Part shown: positions 1 through 12,449 of the stretch, in pieces
Position numbering within the stretch: position 1 is the first letter of the stretch
Layout: the number at the start of each line of letters is the position of its first letter
From: Symsagittifera roscoffensis
Lineage: Eukaryota; Xenacoelomorpha; Acoela; Convolutidae
Assembly (NCBI RefSeq): GCF_963678635.1
Contig: NC_087067.1
Location: 7,048,647-7,112,646, forward strand
Length of the DNA stretch: 64,000 nucleotides
Direction: 5' to 3'
The notes under the pieces: generated by a model
Told to the model about the DNA's origin: nothing
What the model saw: the letters and a program-made list of their open reading frames with translations, nothing else
Databases searched by the model: none
Program-made: the position numbers and the translations under genes

Positions 1-1615
1 CTTTCATTTTCGCTGTTTGATCAATGTGAGATTTGTGAAGGTTTGATCTGGGGTCTTCTTTTTGATAATGATTAGGCTCAATTGCTATTTCATTATAGTG
101 TTCTATTTTTAGCTTGTTAATATCTATTGTGCTTTCGTTTTCCTTTTTATCATCTGTGCTTTCACAGTGTATATGATTTGTTTGCTTTTCTGAGGTTTCC
201 GTGTTATCTATTCCTGATGGATCTGGAGTTGCTATGTATGTAATTTGTATTTGATTGTTTTGTCTTTGATGTTTAGGCATACTACTTCTATAAATTTGAC
301 TCTGTCTATTTGGACATTGTGAGTTATTTCAAAACGGTGATTAAGAATAGTTTCTTGATCTATTTTGATAACTATTGTTTCTATTTCTAAAATTTGCTCG
401 AGATCTGTTGTTATAACTCTTATTATATGATCTGTTGTTCGAAAAATTTTGTAATCTGTTGGGATAATTTCTGTTAAAATTGTTTGATTGATTTCTATTG
501 CGGTTTTTTGAAAAAATTTTTGAATTATCGTTAGAATAAAATCGGTTTCGAGGGTTTGAATATGAGCAGTTCTTATAATAGTTAGAGTAATTACTTCTAA
601 TAGAGTTTGATCTGGAATAACTGTTTCTGTATTGATTATTCTGAATATTTGTTCTGCTGTCTTTTTTTGAATCATATTGTGAGTTTGCCTATCCAGTGAT
701 CGTCCATGAGATTTATTAGATGATGGAGATTGTAGTCTGCTATTACTATAGCTAAACAAACGTGGTTTTCTTGAACTATTCTTAGTTTGATTGTTTTTGT
801 TTGGTAAACTTTGGTCTTTTTCATGCATTGGTAGAAAATTTTATTTGGTTTTAATGTGTTTTGGTGGTTGATTTGTTTTGTCTTGTTGTTTTTGTCTGCA
901 TTCGGCAATGCTTTGTTCATTTCTACGGCATGATTACACTTTTTTTGATTGAGGGTTTTCCTATAAAAATCGTGTTTTTTTGTATATGTTCAGAGTTTGA
1001 GTGAATTTTTTGGCCGAATCATTATCGCAGTCTTGGATGTTGTTTATCTGTGAAGTTGTTTTTTGGATATTGTTTAAGTATTGTTTTTCTAATTTTTCTG
1101 TTTTTTCTAATTTCCTTGTGATTTCGGCTTGTGCTAATTTGTTTACAAGTTTGCGGAAATCTGTATCTGGTGCTCGAATTGATGATGGATGTGATGCTAT
1201 CTTTTTTATTGTTATTGTTCTTAACCATGGTGTTCATTATTACTTCAAGGTTATCATTAACATTTCTATTCTTTTTGTTATTTTATAGTCGTGCGGATTT
1301 AGGGAGTATGATTTTTGTATCAGAATTTGTATTTTTACAATGAGTTGATTTATCGTTTCGTGCGGGAGTTTTCGAATTTCTTTGCAAAGGACTCTGTTTT
1401 TAATTTCTTTCAGAGTCAAACATTTTTGAGAATTTTTGTGTAAATTGTTTTCAATCGGAATAGACTTCTATAGGCAGGACTGAAAAAACATTTGGTGCTG
1501 CACCATCAAGTGTAGTTTGTATCATTGCTGTGCATCTATGAATCCACTTTTGTTGAAATGAGACGTCGATTTGATAATCTTCTACTGAGTGTTCATAATC
1601 GGTTGCTGCGAAAAT
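1..1615 (-). pseudogene. Decayed gag fragment of the large Ty3/Gypsy-type element
   Basis: Read on the minus strand, broken pieces match the gag part of the 2740-aa polyprotein at 38847-47069. Around 1451-1610 there are remnants of the capsid block (SVEDY, then WIHR, then IQTTLDGAA, then FSVLP). Around 780-960 there are remnants of the zone after the zinc knuckle (FYQCMKK versus FYQYMKK in the intact copy). The order and spacing match about 43640-45240 of the intact copy. Frameshifts and stops interrupt every frame, and the longest open piece (232-828) is in a shifted frame, so it is not a gene. Homology stops near 1615, next to repeat C. The left side runs off the window, so the full remnant may be longer. 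Confidence 0.85.
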
Positions 1616-1629
1616 TTGACTATCAAGTT

Positions 1630-1888
1630 TTTTTTCAAAACGGAACGAAATTTTTTTCAAAACAAAAGCCATAATAGCGCTGTCATTTGAAACCGTATAA
1701 TGAAAAACCAAAACACGTTGCATTAATGCCAAAGTATTTGGCAAATTGAACCAATCGAAAAATGTGATTGAGTTTTTTCTTTACACTTTTTATCATACGT
1801 TCACGCATTTAGTCAAAATAACACGTAAAAAATTGAGTTGCGTGATCAAAGTTTTGGATGAAAGTTTTTTGTAACAATTGGCTGAACC
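1630..1888. repeat. Repeat C, copy 1
   Basis: A block of about 260 bp recurs at 2693-2955 in direct orientation with roughly 90% identity by eye. It starts near TTTTTCAAAACGGAAC and ends near CAATTGGCTGAACC. It begins just where the decayed gag fragment stops, so it may mark the insertion or deletion that cut that fragment. No terminal repeats or coding signal were seen. Confidence 0.7.
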
Positions 1889-2692
1889 ATTATAATGGCT
1901 TTTATAGCACTTTGGCCTGACTGACAGTACTCTCCGCCAGTATTCTCTGTTGCGTGAAAAAAAATGCAATTTTGGAGGTTATGGGTAGCATCACAAAGTT
2001 TTCTTGCAAAAAGAGTGCTGAAAAGACGTACCTAAATTACGGACCTCAATGGTTTTGATTTCATAGAAGTAAAAATCTTAACTTCTATGGCCGAGCCTCT
2101 ACAACTGTTATGTACATGGTTAAAACAAGCCTAAAAATTTGTACTTTGTAGAAGAAACATTCAAAAGGCGGCAAAAAAGCGGGTTTTTGTACACAAAATT
2201 AATATAACTACAGTCCACATATTTTTGCACTTTGGTTTCATACCTTAAATTTAGCCTTACTGAGTGGTATAGAAAAATTGTACCTGCCAGTGGTCTCTGT
2301 TAGTTGCAAAGGTACTAGTAGAGAAAAATCTGATGTAGTTTATAAAATTATCAAAAAATAAATGTTAAAATTTGAGTCGCATAAAAAAGTTATGACCACT
2401 TAAGTGGTCTGATTTCACTGCGTGACGGGTAATAAATTACATTAGGCTTTCAGCAGCATAGATAATGTCTTCAAAGTCTTATAGGAGTATTTTTCAAATG
2501 TTCGAAAAGCATTTAAAAACCAGTTTAGCAAGCCCACTTGGAATCAAGCAGATTCCAGGATTGATTCCAACAATTTTCAGAACTGCACGAATCAAAAAAT
2601 GTCTTCATTTTCTTCTAAAGTGGGAATAATAAATGTGTTCTGAACAATCAACTCTTTCAGCAATCAAAATTCTGCGAAAATGTGACAATAAT
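1889..2692. other. Spacer between the two repeat C copies
   Basis: AT-rich sequence with no supported ORF, RNA gene or terminal repeats. It may be the body of an element bounded by the two C copies, but no diagnostic ends were found. Confidence 0.4.
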
Positions 2693-2955
2693 GTTTTTTC
2701 AAAACGGAACAAAATTATTTTTTCAAAACAAAAGCCAAAACAGCGCTGTCAATTGAAACCATATTATGAAAAACTAAAATACGTTGCAATAATGCCAAAG
2801 TATTTGGCAAAATGAACCAATCGAAAAATGTGATTGAGTTTTTTCTTTATACTTTTCATCATACCTTCCCGCATTTAGTCAAAATAACACGTAAAAAACT
2901 TGAGTTGCGTGATCGAAGCTTTAGATGGAAGCTTTTTGTAACAATTGGCTGAACC
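2693..2955. repeat. Repeat C, copy 2
   Basis: Direct repeat of 1630-1888 with scattered substitutions and small indels. A 60-codon ORF here is a by-product of the repeat, because the same stretch is closed in copy 1. Confidence 0.7.
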
Positions 2956-3096
2956 TAAGATTTTTGGCTATTTTCAGCACTTTGGCCTGTATTCCCCTCT
3001 CCGCTTTGCAAACTTTTTTTCTTTATTATGACTATCATAACACATTTTTTGATAACTAACTCTCAATTGGAGATATAAAAGCAGTTTACCATTTTC

Positions 3097-3307
3097 GGCT
3101 CTTTTTCAATCCCCCCTTTGATATTTTCTAAAGTTCAATATATGAAAGTCTATTTTAAATGACTTTTCATATTATAAACTGTGTTAAAATGTGTTAGTGT
3201 GAACAAATAAAGAAATTTGTACAGCGTTTTTAACATGCGAAGTTTTTGAACTTTTTTGTTTTGTATTTTTACGTGGGGGGGGGGGGGGTGGGAAACTGGT
3301 AAAGGCC
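3097..3307. mobile_element. Family B non-autonomous inverted-repeat transposon (degenerate)
   Basis: The left end is GGCTCTTTTTC followed by a C-run. The right end is a long G-run followed by GGGAAACTGGTAAAGGCC, an imperfect inverted repeat of the left end. Length is 211 bp. The flanks CCATTTTC and TCGTTTTC agree at 6 of 8 positions, a worn 8-bp target duplication. No coding capacity. Confidence 0.6.
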
Positions 3308-3891
3308 TCGTTTTCACCCCACATTTCGAAACTTCTATTTTAACAGTGATCATAAAAAATATTATGGTTAAACGCGCAACTTTGCGATGCAAGTTTCGAT
3401 TAATAAATCTGTCCGCAATTGTTAATTTGTTCACCACGCCAAGTTTCAAAAATGAAACTGAAAACTATGAGAGAAAAAAGGCAGTATATCTATTTGACAC
3501 GTGCAATGTTTTTTATACATCGCTTTAAGTTTTCCAAGAGAGTCAACAAAATCGACAAAATTTTCAAGTAGTAAATACAAAGAAGAACGGCAGTTTTCTA
3601 GGATCAAAACATGAGCGGACGGCGGCGCAGCTCCTCAAATGGTCCCCTAGCTAGGTTCTGTGTATATTGTGCAGCTGCAAATTCAGACCCAGGTGAAAAA
3701 TGATGACTCTTTACCGTCAACTCATCTTTTTTTGCTAAAAAAAACTTTTCGACTTTTTTTTTAGTTCTCACCCCCCCATGAAGATAATTTGAAGTTTCCC
3801 AGCACCTTCAGCTTGTCATTTTTTATTTAAATTTGAAACAATTATCGTGCTTTCCTTCATACGTGCACTCATACAAAATGTATCATATTTT
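3308..3891. other. AT-rich spacer without a recognised gene
   Basis: Contains a short poly-C stretch near 3770 that may be another family B remnant. No supported coding region is seen on either strand. Confidence 0.4.
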
Positions 3892-4093
3892 GCTTTTTTC
3901 TACTTTCTCCACCCACTCGAGAAATTACAAAATAAACTGTTTAAAAATTGTTAAAAGGACGTTGTTGTAAAAACAATTTTGTCAACTGTTCGCGCCGACA
4001 CGTTTTGATGCAGTTTATAACAGGAAAAGCCAATTTAGTTAGACTTTCTTATGCTTAATTTCCGCAAAAATCAAAGGGAGTGGAAAAGAGCCC
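3892..4093. mobile_element. Family B transposon with TSD CATATTTT
   Basis: The 202-bp element starts GCTTTTTTCTAC and ends GAGTGGAAAAGAGCCC, which are inverted relatives of each other. The identical 8-mer CATATTTT sits at 3884-3891 and 4094-4101. Its interior resembles the copy at 6355-6569 (shared CACGTTTTGATGC or CACGTTGTGATGC zone). An 8-bp duplication is typical of the hAT superfamily; assignment to hAT is inference, because no transposase is present. Confidence 0.8.
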
Positions 4094-4189
4094 CATATTT
4101 TGTTAGCATTGAATGAAAGCTGCGTAAATTTAAGTAAAAGAAAACAAACATGCACCTACTAATTTACTGTGCTTGTTTCCCTAGTCGAT

Positions 4190-4312
4190 CAAGGTGGGTT
4201 ATCTTGCATGATCTTGCAAGAAGGAGGTTATCTTATAAGAACTAGCAAGAGTGAGGTTATCTTAAAATATTTTGCAAGAGTGAGGTTATCTTGAAAGAAT
4301 CTTGCAAGATTC
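4190..4312. repeat. CTTGCAAGAT-rich tract
   Basis: Four or five imperfect copies of a 25-30 bp unit of the form GAGGTTATCTTRNAAGA...TTGCAAG. Similar motifs occur at 6230-6330 (duplicated at about 9960-10050) and 27055-27200. The core CTTGCAAG is palindromic. The 8-bp target of the next family B insertion (CAAGATTC) lies inside this tract. Confidence 0.6.
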
Positions 4313-5456
4313 GGCTCTTTTTCCTTTTCCCCCCCACCTGCAAATTTTCATCTTTTAAATTACTGTTCACCTTGTCCAATTGTCATGAAAATTCACATGC
4401 ATACTAATTAGGCTAAGACAAACATATTTGTTCTTCATAATTAACCTTGTAAAACCACTCGTTAGACCCTTAAGTTCATATCCCGGGATGACCGAAACTC
4501 CTTATCATACAATTCCCATATATGAGAAACTTCTTGTCATACAATTCCATACAATGCCATACGTACAGAACATTGTATGAAATCTCTATGATAAACATTT
4601 TTCCATAAATGAAAATTGTATGATAGATGTTTTTCATAAAGCAAAAATTTAGATTTTTTCTTTCTAAATTTATTTCTGAGAAATTTTACGTTGTGTTTGC
4701 AGCCGAACACAAGTGACAAAGACCTTGGTTACTCAAAGCACCAAAGGTTGGACGGTCTTTGCATTTATAATGCATAGAAAACGACCTGAGTTCGGCTGTC
4801 TTTCACAATTGATATAACAAAAGCAACAAACTTTTAGGGTTTGGCAAAACTTTTTAATGGTGATTATTTTAAATTTTTGAATTTTCAAGTTATCAGACAT
4901 TGATCAAGGCATACATTAACACCCCATACAAAAGAAATAGGAATTTTCAGCGTTTTTGAAAAAAAAAATTTAAGTCAAAAGAAAATAAAAGCCAATTTTA
5001 TCATATCCAGGACTACGTTATGCACACAAAATATTAATTTTTGCATGCAAAAAAATTTTTTTCGAAAAATGTTTGTTTGCGTACGAAATTCGATTTGCGG
5101 TTGAAAAAAAAAACAAAAATTTTTTTTGGGCCAAATTTTCAAAATTACTTTAAAATTTTTTGAGTCTCCATCAAAAAAATGCCAGTCATACAATTTCCAT
5201 ATATGGGAATTGTATGATAAGCATTTTTTTCAAAAAACGAAAACCTCAGTTTTTCATCACCAGACTGTTTTTATTAGAATCAAACAGCCACAGAAACAAG
5301 TTTATCCAGTTTTCAACCATTTTTAGAAATTGTATGAAAGTTGTATGACAAGCATTTTTCCACACACTTGATGTATGGAATTGTATGATAAGCATTTTCG
5401 GTGTATGGAGGTCAACCCGGGATTGGTGTGAGGTGGGGGGAAAAGGAAAAAGAGCC
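4313..5456. mobile_element. Family B transposon interrupted by a family A element, TSD CAAGATTC
   Basis: The family B halves 4313-4481 and 5422-5456 join into one ordinary element of about 200 bp: GGCTCTTTTTCC and a C-run at the left, a G-run and GGAAAAAGAGCC at the right. The 8-bp duplication CAAGATTC is perfect at 4305-4312 and 5457-5464. The family A element 4482-5421 sits inside, so B inserted first and A second. Confidence 0.85.
4482..5421 (-). mobile_element. Family A element nested in family B, TSD AT
   Basis: A 940-bp element begins CCCGGGATGACC and ends GGTCAACCCGGG, with the dinucleotide AT repeated on both sides (4480-4481 and 5422-5423). It is the inverted counterpart of 6747-7688. 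Inner sequence is rich in short palindromic modules of the type CATACAATTCCATA. No transposase ORF is visible, so it is presumably non-autonomous. The superfamily is not identified. Confidence 0.8.
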
Positions 5457-5815
5457 CAAGATTCTTGCAAGATCTTGGAAGATAACCAACTATGAAATTT
5501 TTTTCACACAACCGCATTCTGAGGATCAGAAAAACCGCGGAGACCCAATTTGACTACGGTCACAAAAAATTCTGAGTTTAAGTTAAACAAATTTTTTAAA
5601 TAATCATATAAATGCTTCTTCATTTTTCATATATGCATTTTTCATTTTTAATGTAAATAGTTTCAGGTTGTCATTATAATTTATGCATTTCAAATTAAAA
5701 TTTCCAAGAACAAAATTTTATGACTTTTTAGGAATTTTTCATCTAGTTTTTCATCTAGCGTTAATATTCATTTTTTAAATTTTGTTTTGTTAAAATTTTG
5801 ATGAATTAAGTCATT

Positions 5816-6018
5816 GGCTCTTTTCCCAAACCCCCCCTCAGCTCACACGAGCTTCAATATATATGTGTAACGAGTGGTTTTACGAGGTTGAGTATGAAGA
5901 CTACAAATGTTTGTCGTGGCTTTAATAGTCTGTATGTAAATTTTCATTACAATCGGACAATGTGGTCAACAAATTTACATGTAAAAATTTGCAGGTGGGG
6001 GTAAAAGGAAAAAGAGCC
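5816..6018. mobile_element. Family B transposon with TSD AAGTCATT
   Basis: A 203-bp element from GGCTCTTTTCCC to GGAAAAAGAGCC with an exact 8-bp duplication AAGTCATT at 5808-5815 and 6019-6026. It is the same subfamily as the element at 27904-28113 (shared CACACGAGCTTCAATATAT interior). Confidence 0.88.
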
Positions 6019-6354
6019 AAGTCATTTAGCTTGAGATATTTTGTATGTTGTGTTCACATACACGATAACAAAATTATGTTCATCTTATTATGCGGTTATA
6101 TTTTTTTCTTATACGTTGATTTGTTCGAGTACTTGATTTTTTCTACTTGTTAATGTATTGCTTCCTTCCTACCCAAACGCTCTAGTTTGTCTTTTTGTAA
6201 CAAAAGATTTTCACAAGAAAACCATATCTTGCCTGATTTAAGGTTATCTTTAAAGGAAACTATCTTGTAAGATCTTCTAAAGAGATGCATCATCTGTAAA
6301 AGAATCTTGCAAGATCACCTCCCTTGAACAACTTATTTTTTTATCAGTTTTTTT

Positions 6355-6569
6355 GGCTCTTTTCTAGTTTCCCACCCCCTAAAATTACGAAATAAAAATA
6401 TTCAAAAATTGTTCACCCGGCGTTTTGCATGTAAGAAATGTTGTAAAAATTTGTTCACTTGTTCACGCTGACACGTTGTGATGCTGTTCTTATTATGATA
6501 AATCATTACAAATTGACTTTTTGCATTGAAGTTCAGAAAAAAATCAATGGGGGGAACTGGAAAAGAACC
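6355..6569. mobile_element. Family B transposon, second subfamily
   Basis: Starts GGCTCTTTTCTAGTTTCCC and ends GGGAACTGGAAAAGAACC. Flanks GTTTTTTT and GATTTTTC match at 6 of 8 positions. In duplicate copy 2 (from 10082) the right end is missing through a short deletion. Confidence 0.7.
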
Positions 6570-6746
6570 GATTTTTCTTTCGGGTGTTTATATTTTACTG
6601 GTGGCGGGGAAAGGGTGAAAACTAAAAAAAAAATTCATTGGGCAGTGTACATGTAATAACTATTGAAAAACTGTGTTCACTTGTTCTCAATTTTACACTT
6701 TTTCACGCACTCACATTTCTTTTTGGAGTTTAGAAACATCAAAAGA

Positions 6747-7688
6747 CCCGGGTTGACCTCCATACACCGAAAATGGTTATCATACAATTCCATACATCAA
6801 GTGTATGGAAAAATGCTTGTCATACAATTTTCATACAATTTCTAAAAATGGTTGAAAACTGGTATAAACTTATTTCTGTGGATGTTTGATTCTTATAAAA
6901 CAGTCTGGTGATAAAAAACTGAGGTTCTCGTTTTTTGAAAAAAAAATGCTTATCATACAATTCCCATATATGGGAATTGTATGACTGGCATTTTTTTGAT
7001 GGCGACTGGCATTTTTTGATGAAGTAATTTTGAAAATTTGGCCCAAGAATTTTTTTGTTTTTTTTTTCAACCGCAAATCGAATTTCGTACGCAAACAAAC
7101 ATTTTTCGAAATTTTTTTTTGCATGCAAAATTTGTTATTTTGTGTGCATAACGTAGTCCTGGATACGATAAAATTGGCTTTTATTTTCTTTTCACTAAAA
7201 TTTTTTTTCCAAAAACGCTGAAAATTCCTATTTCTTTTGTATGGGGTGTTAATGTAAGCCTTGATCAATGTCTGATAACTTGAAAATTCAAAAATTTGAA
7301 AATAATCATCATTAAAAAATTTTGCCAAAAAATAAAAGTTCGTTACTTTTGTTATATCAATTGTGAAAAACATCCAAATTCAGGTCGTTTGCTATGTATT
7401 GTAAATGCAAGACCGTCCAACCTTTGGTGTTTTGAGTAACCAAGGTTTTTGTCACTTGTGTTCGGTTGCAAACACAACCGAAAATTTTTCAGAAACTAAA
7501 TTTAGAAAGAAAAAATCAAAATTTTTGGTAAATGGAAAAACACCTATCATACAATTTTCATATATGGAAAAATGTTTATCATAGAGATTTCATACAATGT
7601 TCTGTACGTATGGCATTGTATGGAATTGTATGACAAGAAGTTTTTCATAAATGGAAATTGTATGATTAGAAGTTTTGGTCAACCCGGG
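6747..7688 (+). mobile_element. Family A element with TSD GA
   Basis: A 942-bp element from CCCGGGTTGACCTCCATACA to TTTTGGTCAACCCGGG, flanked by GA at 6745-6746 and 7689-7690. It matches 4482-5421 in reverse orientation, including the blocks near 7130 (CGTAGTCCTGG) and 7420 (CCGTCCAACCTTTGG). ORFs of up to 167 aa inside are low-complexity and not conserved between copies. No gene is supported. Confidence 0.82.
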
Positions 7689-8305
7689 GACAATAACACG
7701 GCGTTTCGACTTAGTGCGAGAAGTTTTAAAAACAGAGCGTGCAACAGAAAACATTATCAGGGGTTGAAATGTGTGGGGGGGGGGCTGCATCGACCTATGT
7801 TTGGACTGCATCGACTGAATTTTGTGGTGGAGTTAAAATTGCTGTTACGCGACAGCGCATATTTAGTTGAAGAGCAATATTGTCTCTTCTTCCAAACTTG
7901 AACCACACTCGGGTTGTCCACCACGGAAGAAAATGCGCAACCATACACATCCATGCAAGATTTGCATGGAAAATGATTAACCATGTGTAGCAGATATCTT
8001 TTCCTGCATTATGGTACATTTTGCTACATCGGATAATTGTTTGCTTTGCTTGGGATCTAATTTTTTGCTCTGAATGGTGGAAATAGATTTTTACAACCAA
8101 TATCTTTGAGGTCGTTCAGAGCAGTTATTGGAAGCCCAATAATGATTCCTTGTTAACCATACGTCGCGCATAAATTTTTCCAAGTAACCATATGTCGCGC
8201 CATGCATGATACCATAGCAACCAGATAATGCAAGCATCCATGGTGAGATATCACAGCTCAACAACCCTAAAAAAATATCAAAACTGTTTTGTTTGAAGTC
8301 TCCCA

Positions 8306-8644
8306 TAAGAACAAAATGTGCAACCATACGTCGCGCCATGCATGGAAAATGTCTTATTTCCCCATAAATTTACGTCGGCAATTTTTCATGGCTTCCATGG
8401 GAGGCTCTTTTTCCTCCCCCCCCCCCCCCCACCTGCAAAATTTTACATGTAATTTTGTTGACCTCATTGTCCGACTGTAATGAAAACTTACATACAGGAT
8501 AACAAGGCCACGACAAACTTATTTGGTCTCCATACACAACCTCGTAAAATCACTCGTTACACTAATATATTGAAGCTCGTGTGAGGTGGGGGGGGACATG
8601 GATGATGCGACGTATGGTTGCACATTTTGGTCAACCCGGAAAAG
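8306..8644. repeat. Inverted repeat surrounding a truncated family B element
   Basis: AAATGTGCAACCATACGTCG near 8308-8330 is answered by the reverse complement near 8608-8630, just before GGTCAACCCGG at 8634-8644. Between the arms lies a family B element in reverse orientation (8402-8592), with a C-run at the left and a G-run at the right but lacking its outermost right end. The arms may be termini of a family A relative. Confidence 0.5.
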
Positions 8645-9542
8645 TCGAACAATTTAACCCGGGTGGAAATCAGGCAAAGTTTCACGTGAAATACGAAATA
8701 TGGAACTGATGAACGATAAAAATGGAGGTTATTTTCCACTTTCCCGACCCTTTAATTTTTTTCGATTTTTGTTTCACGATGTTTTTTCACGTGTAATTAT
8801 GGCTAAACGCGTAAAATCACGCTGTAAAGTATGAAGAATCTGTTCACAATTGTTGTAGTTTGTTCACCATTCCAAATTTCATGACATTTATGACAATGGA
8901 GTGATAGTTTTTCAAAGTTGAAATTCAAGGGTGGGGGAAGAGAATAAGCATTTTTTTCAAAAAAGGAAAACCTCAGTTTTTCATCACCAGACTGTTTTTA
9001 TTAGAATCAAACAGCCACAGAAACAAGTTTATCCAGTTTTCAACCATTTTTAGAAATTGTATGAAAGTTGTATGACAAGCATTTTTCCACACACTTGATG
9101 TATGGAATTGTATGATAAGCATTTTCGGTGTATGGAGGTCAACCCGGGATTGGTGTGAGGTGGGGGGAAAAGGAAAAAGAGCCCAAGATTCTTGCAAGAT
9201 CTTGGAAGATAACCAACTATGAAATTTTTTTCACACAACCGCATTCTGAGGATCAGAAAAACCGCGGAGACCCAATTTGACTACGGTCACAAAAAATTCT
9301 GAGTTTAAGTTAAACAAATTTTTTAAATAATCATATAAATGCTTCTTCATTTTTCATATATGCATTTTTCATTTTTAATGTAAATAGTTTCAGGTTGTCA
9401 TTATAATTTATGCATTTCAAATTAAAATTTCCAAGAACAAAATTTTATGACTTTTTAGGAATTTTTCATCTAGTTTTTCATCTAGCGTTAATATTCATTT
9501 TTTAAATTTTGTTTTGTTAAAATTTTGATGAATTAAGTCATT

Positions 9543-9745
9543 GGCTCTTTTCCCAAACCCCCCCTCAGCTCACACGAGCTTCAATATATATGTGTAACGA
9601 GTGGTTTTACGAGGTTGAGTATGAAGACTACAAATGTTTGTCGTGGCTTTAATAGTCTGTATGTAAATTTTCATTACAATCGGACAATGTGGTCAACAAA
9701 TTTACATGTAAAAATTTGCAGGTGGGGGTAAAAGGAAAAAGAGCC
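9543..9745. mobile_element. Family B transposon (duplicate of 5816-6018)
   Basis: Identical in layout to 5816-6018, including the AAGTCATT duplication, because it lies in the second copy of the tandem duplication. It is not an independent insertion. Confidence 0.85.
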
Positions 9746-10453
9746 AAGTCATTTAGCTTGAGATATTTTGTATGTTGTGTTCACATACACGATAACAAAA
9801 TTATGTTCATCTTATTATGCGGTTATATTTTTTTCTTATACGTTGATTTGTTCGAGTACTTGATTTTTTCTACTTGTTAATGTATTGCTTCCTTCCTACC
9901 CAAACGCTCTAGTTTGTCTTTTTGTAACAAAAGATTTTCACAAGAAAACCATATCTTGCCTGATTTAAGGTTATCTTTAAAGGAAACTATCTTGTAAGAT
10001 CTTCTAAAGAGATGCATCATCTGTAAAAGAATCTTGCAAGATCACCTCCCTTGAACAACTTATTTTTTTATCAGTTTTTTTGGCTCTTTTCCAGTTTCCC
10101 ACCCCCTAAAATTACGAAATAAAAATATTCAAAAATTGTTCACCCGGCGTTTTGCATGTAAGAAATGTTGTAAAAATTTGTTCACTTGTTCACGCTGACA
10201 CGTTGTGATGCTGTTCTTATTATGATAAATCATTACAAATTGACTTTTTGCATTGAAGTTCAGAAAAAAATCTCGGGTTTTTCTTTCGGGTGTTTTTATA
10301 TTTTACTGGTGGCGGGGAAAGGGTGAAAACTAAAAAAAAATTCATTGGGCAGTGTACATGTAATAACTATTGAAAAACTGTGTTCACTTGTTCTCAATTT
10401 TACACTTTTTCACGCACTCACATTTCTTTTTGGAGTTTAGAAACATCAAAAGA

Positions 10454-11393
10454 CCCGGGTTGACCTCCATACACCGAAAATGGTTATCATACAATTCCAT
10501 ACATCAAGTGTATGGAAAAATGCTTGTCATACAATTTTCATACAATTTCTAAAAATGGTTGAAAACTGGTATAAACTTATTTCTGTGGATGTTTGATTCT
10601 TATAAAACAGTCTGGTGATAAAAAACTGAGGTTCTCGTTTTTTGAAAAAAAAATGCTCATCATACAATTCCCATATATGGGAATTGTATGACTGTCATTT
10701 TTTTGATGGCGACACAAAAAATTTTCAGGTAATTTTGAAAATTTGGCCCAAGAATTTTTTTGTTTTTTTTTTCAACCGCAAATCGAATTTCGTACGCAAA
10801 CAAACATTTTTCAAAAATTTTTTTTGCATGCAAAATTTGTTATTTTGTGTGCATAACGTAGTCCTGGATACGATAAAATTGGCTTTTATTTTCTTTTCAC
10901 TAAAAATTTTTTTCCAAAAACGCTGAAAATTCCTATTTCTTTTGTATGGGGTGTTAATGTAAGCCTTGATCAATGTCTGATAACTTGAAAATTCAAAAAT
11001 TTGAAAATAATCATCATTAAAAAATTTTGCCAAAAAATAAAAGTTCGTTACTTTTGTTATATCAATTGTGAAAAACATCCAAATTCAGGTCGTTTGCTAT
11101 GTATTGTAAATGCAAGACCGTCCAACCTTTGGTGTTTTGAGTAACCAAGGTCTTTGTCACTTGTGTTCGGTTGCAAACACAACCGAAAATTTTTCAGAAA
11201 CTAAATTTAGAAAGAAAAAATCAAAATTTTTGGTAAATGGAAAAACACCTATCATACAATTTTCATATATGGAAAAATGTTTATCATAGAGATTTCATAC
11301 AATGTTCTGTACGTATGGCATTGTATGGAATTGTATGACAAGAAGTTTTTCATAAATGGAAATTGTATGATTAGAAGTTTTGGTCAACCCGGG
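10454..11393 (+). mobile_element. Family A element (duplicate of 6747-7688)
   Basis: CCCGGGTTGACC to GGTCAACCCGGG with flanking GA, carried in the second copy of the tandem duplication. One local replacement near 10696-10725 distinguishes it from copy 1. Confidence 0.82.
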
Positions 11394-12449
11394 GACAATA
11401 ACACGGCGTTTCGACTTAGTGCGAGAAGTTTTAAAAACAAAGCGTGCAACAGAAAACATTATCAGGGGTTGAAATGTGTGGGGGGGGGGGGGGGGGGGAC
11501 TGCATCGACCTATGTTTGGACTGCATCGACTGAATTTTGTGGTGGAGTTAAAATTGCTGTTACGCGACAGCGCATATTTAGTTGAAGAGCAATATTGTCT
11601 CTTCTTCCAAACTTGAACCACACTCGGGTTGTCCACCACGGAAGAAAATGCGCAACCATACACATCCATGCATGATTTGCATGGAAAATGATTAACCATG
11701 TGTAGCAGATATCTTTTCCTGCATTATGGTACATTTTGCTACATCGGATAATTGTTTGCTTTGCTTGGGATCTAATTTTTTGCTCTGAATGGTGGAAATA
11801 GATTTTTACAATCAATATCTTTGAGGTCGTTCAGAGCAGTTATTGGAAGCCAATAATGATTCCTTGTTAACCATACGTCGCGCATAAATTTTTCCAAGTA
11901 ACCATATGTCGCGCCATGCATGATACCATAGCAACCAGATAATGCAAGCATCCATGGTGAGATATCACAGCTCAACAACCCTAAAAAAATATCAAAACTG
12001 TTTTGTTTGAAGTCTCCCATAAGAACAAAATGTGCAACCATACGTCGCGCCATGCATGGATGGAAAATGTCTTATTTCCCCATAAATTTACGTCGGCAAT
12101 TTTTCATGGCTTCCATGGGAAGCTCTTTTTCCTCCCCCCCCCCCCCCCCCCCCACCTGCAAAATTTTACATGTAATTTTGTTGACCTCATTGTCCGACTG
12201 TAATGAAAACTTACATACAGGATAACAAGGCCACGACAAACTTATTTGGTCTCCATACACAACCTCGTAAAATCACTCGTTACACTAATATATTGAAGCT
12301 CGTGTGAGGTGGGGGGGGACATGGATGATGCGACGTATGGTTGCACATTTTGGTCAACCCGGAAAAGTCGAACAATTTAACCCGGGTGGAAATCAGGCAA
12401 AGTTTCACGTGAAATACGAAATATGGAACTGATGAACGATAAAAATGGA

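Larger units (their letters stand above)
5217..8943. repeat. 3.7-kb tandem duplication, copy 1
   Basis: Nearly every base recurs 3.70-3.73 kb downstream in 8944-12666. Breakpoints fall inside the family A element (5217) and near the right end of a family B element (8943). Differences are few: homopolymer C/G lengths, a roughly 20-bp difference near 6545, and a small replacement near 6990-7025. It contains family B (5816, 6355), family A (6747) and an inverted-repeat zone near 8300-8640. No host gene was recognised. Confidence 0.9.

Noticed and set aside
4482-7688. piggyBac assignment of family A because of CCC/GGG ends
   Set aside because: The flanks are AT and GA, not TTAA.
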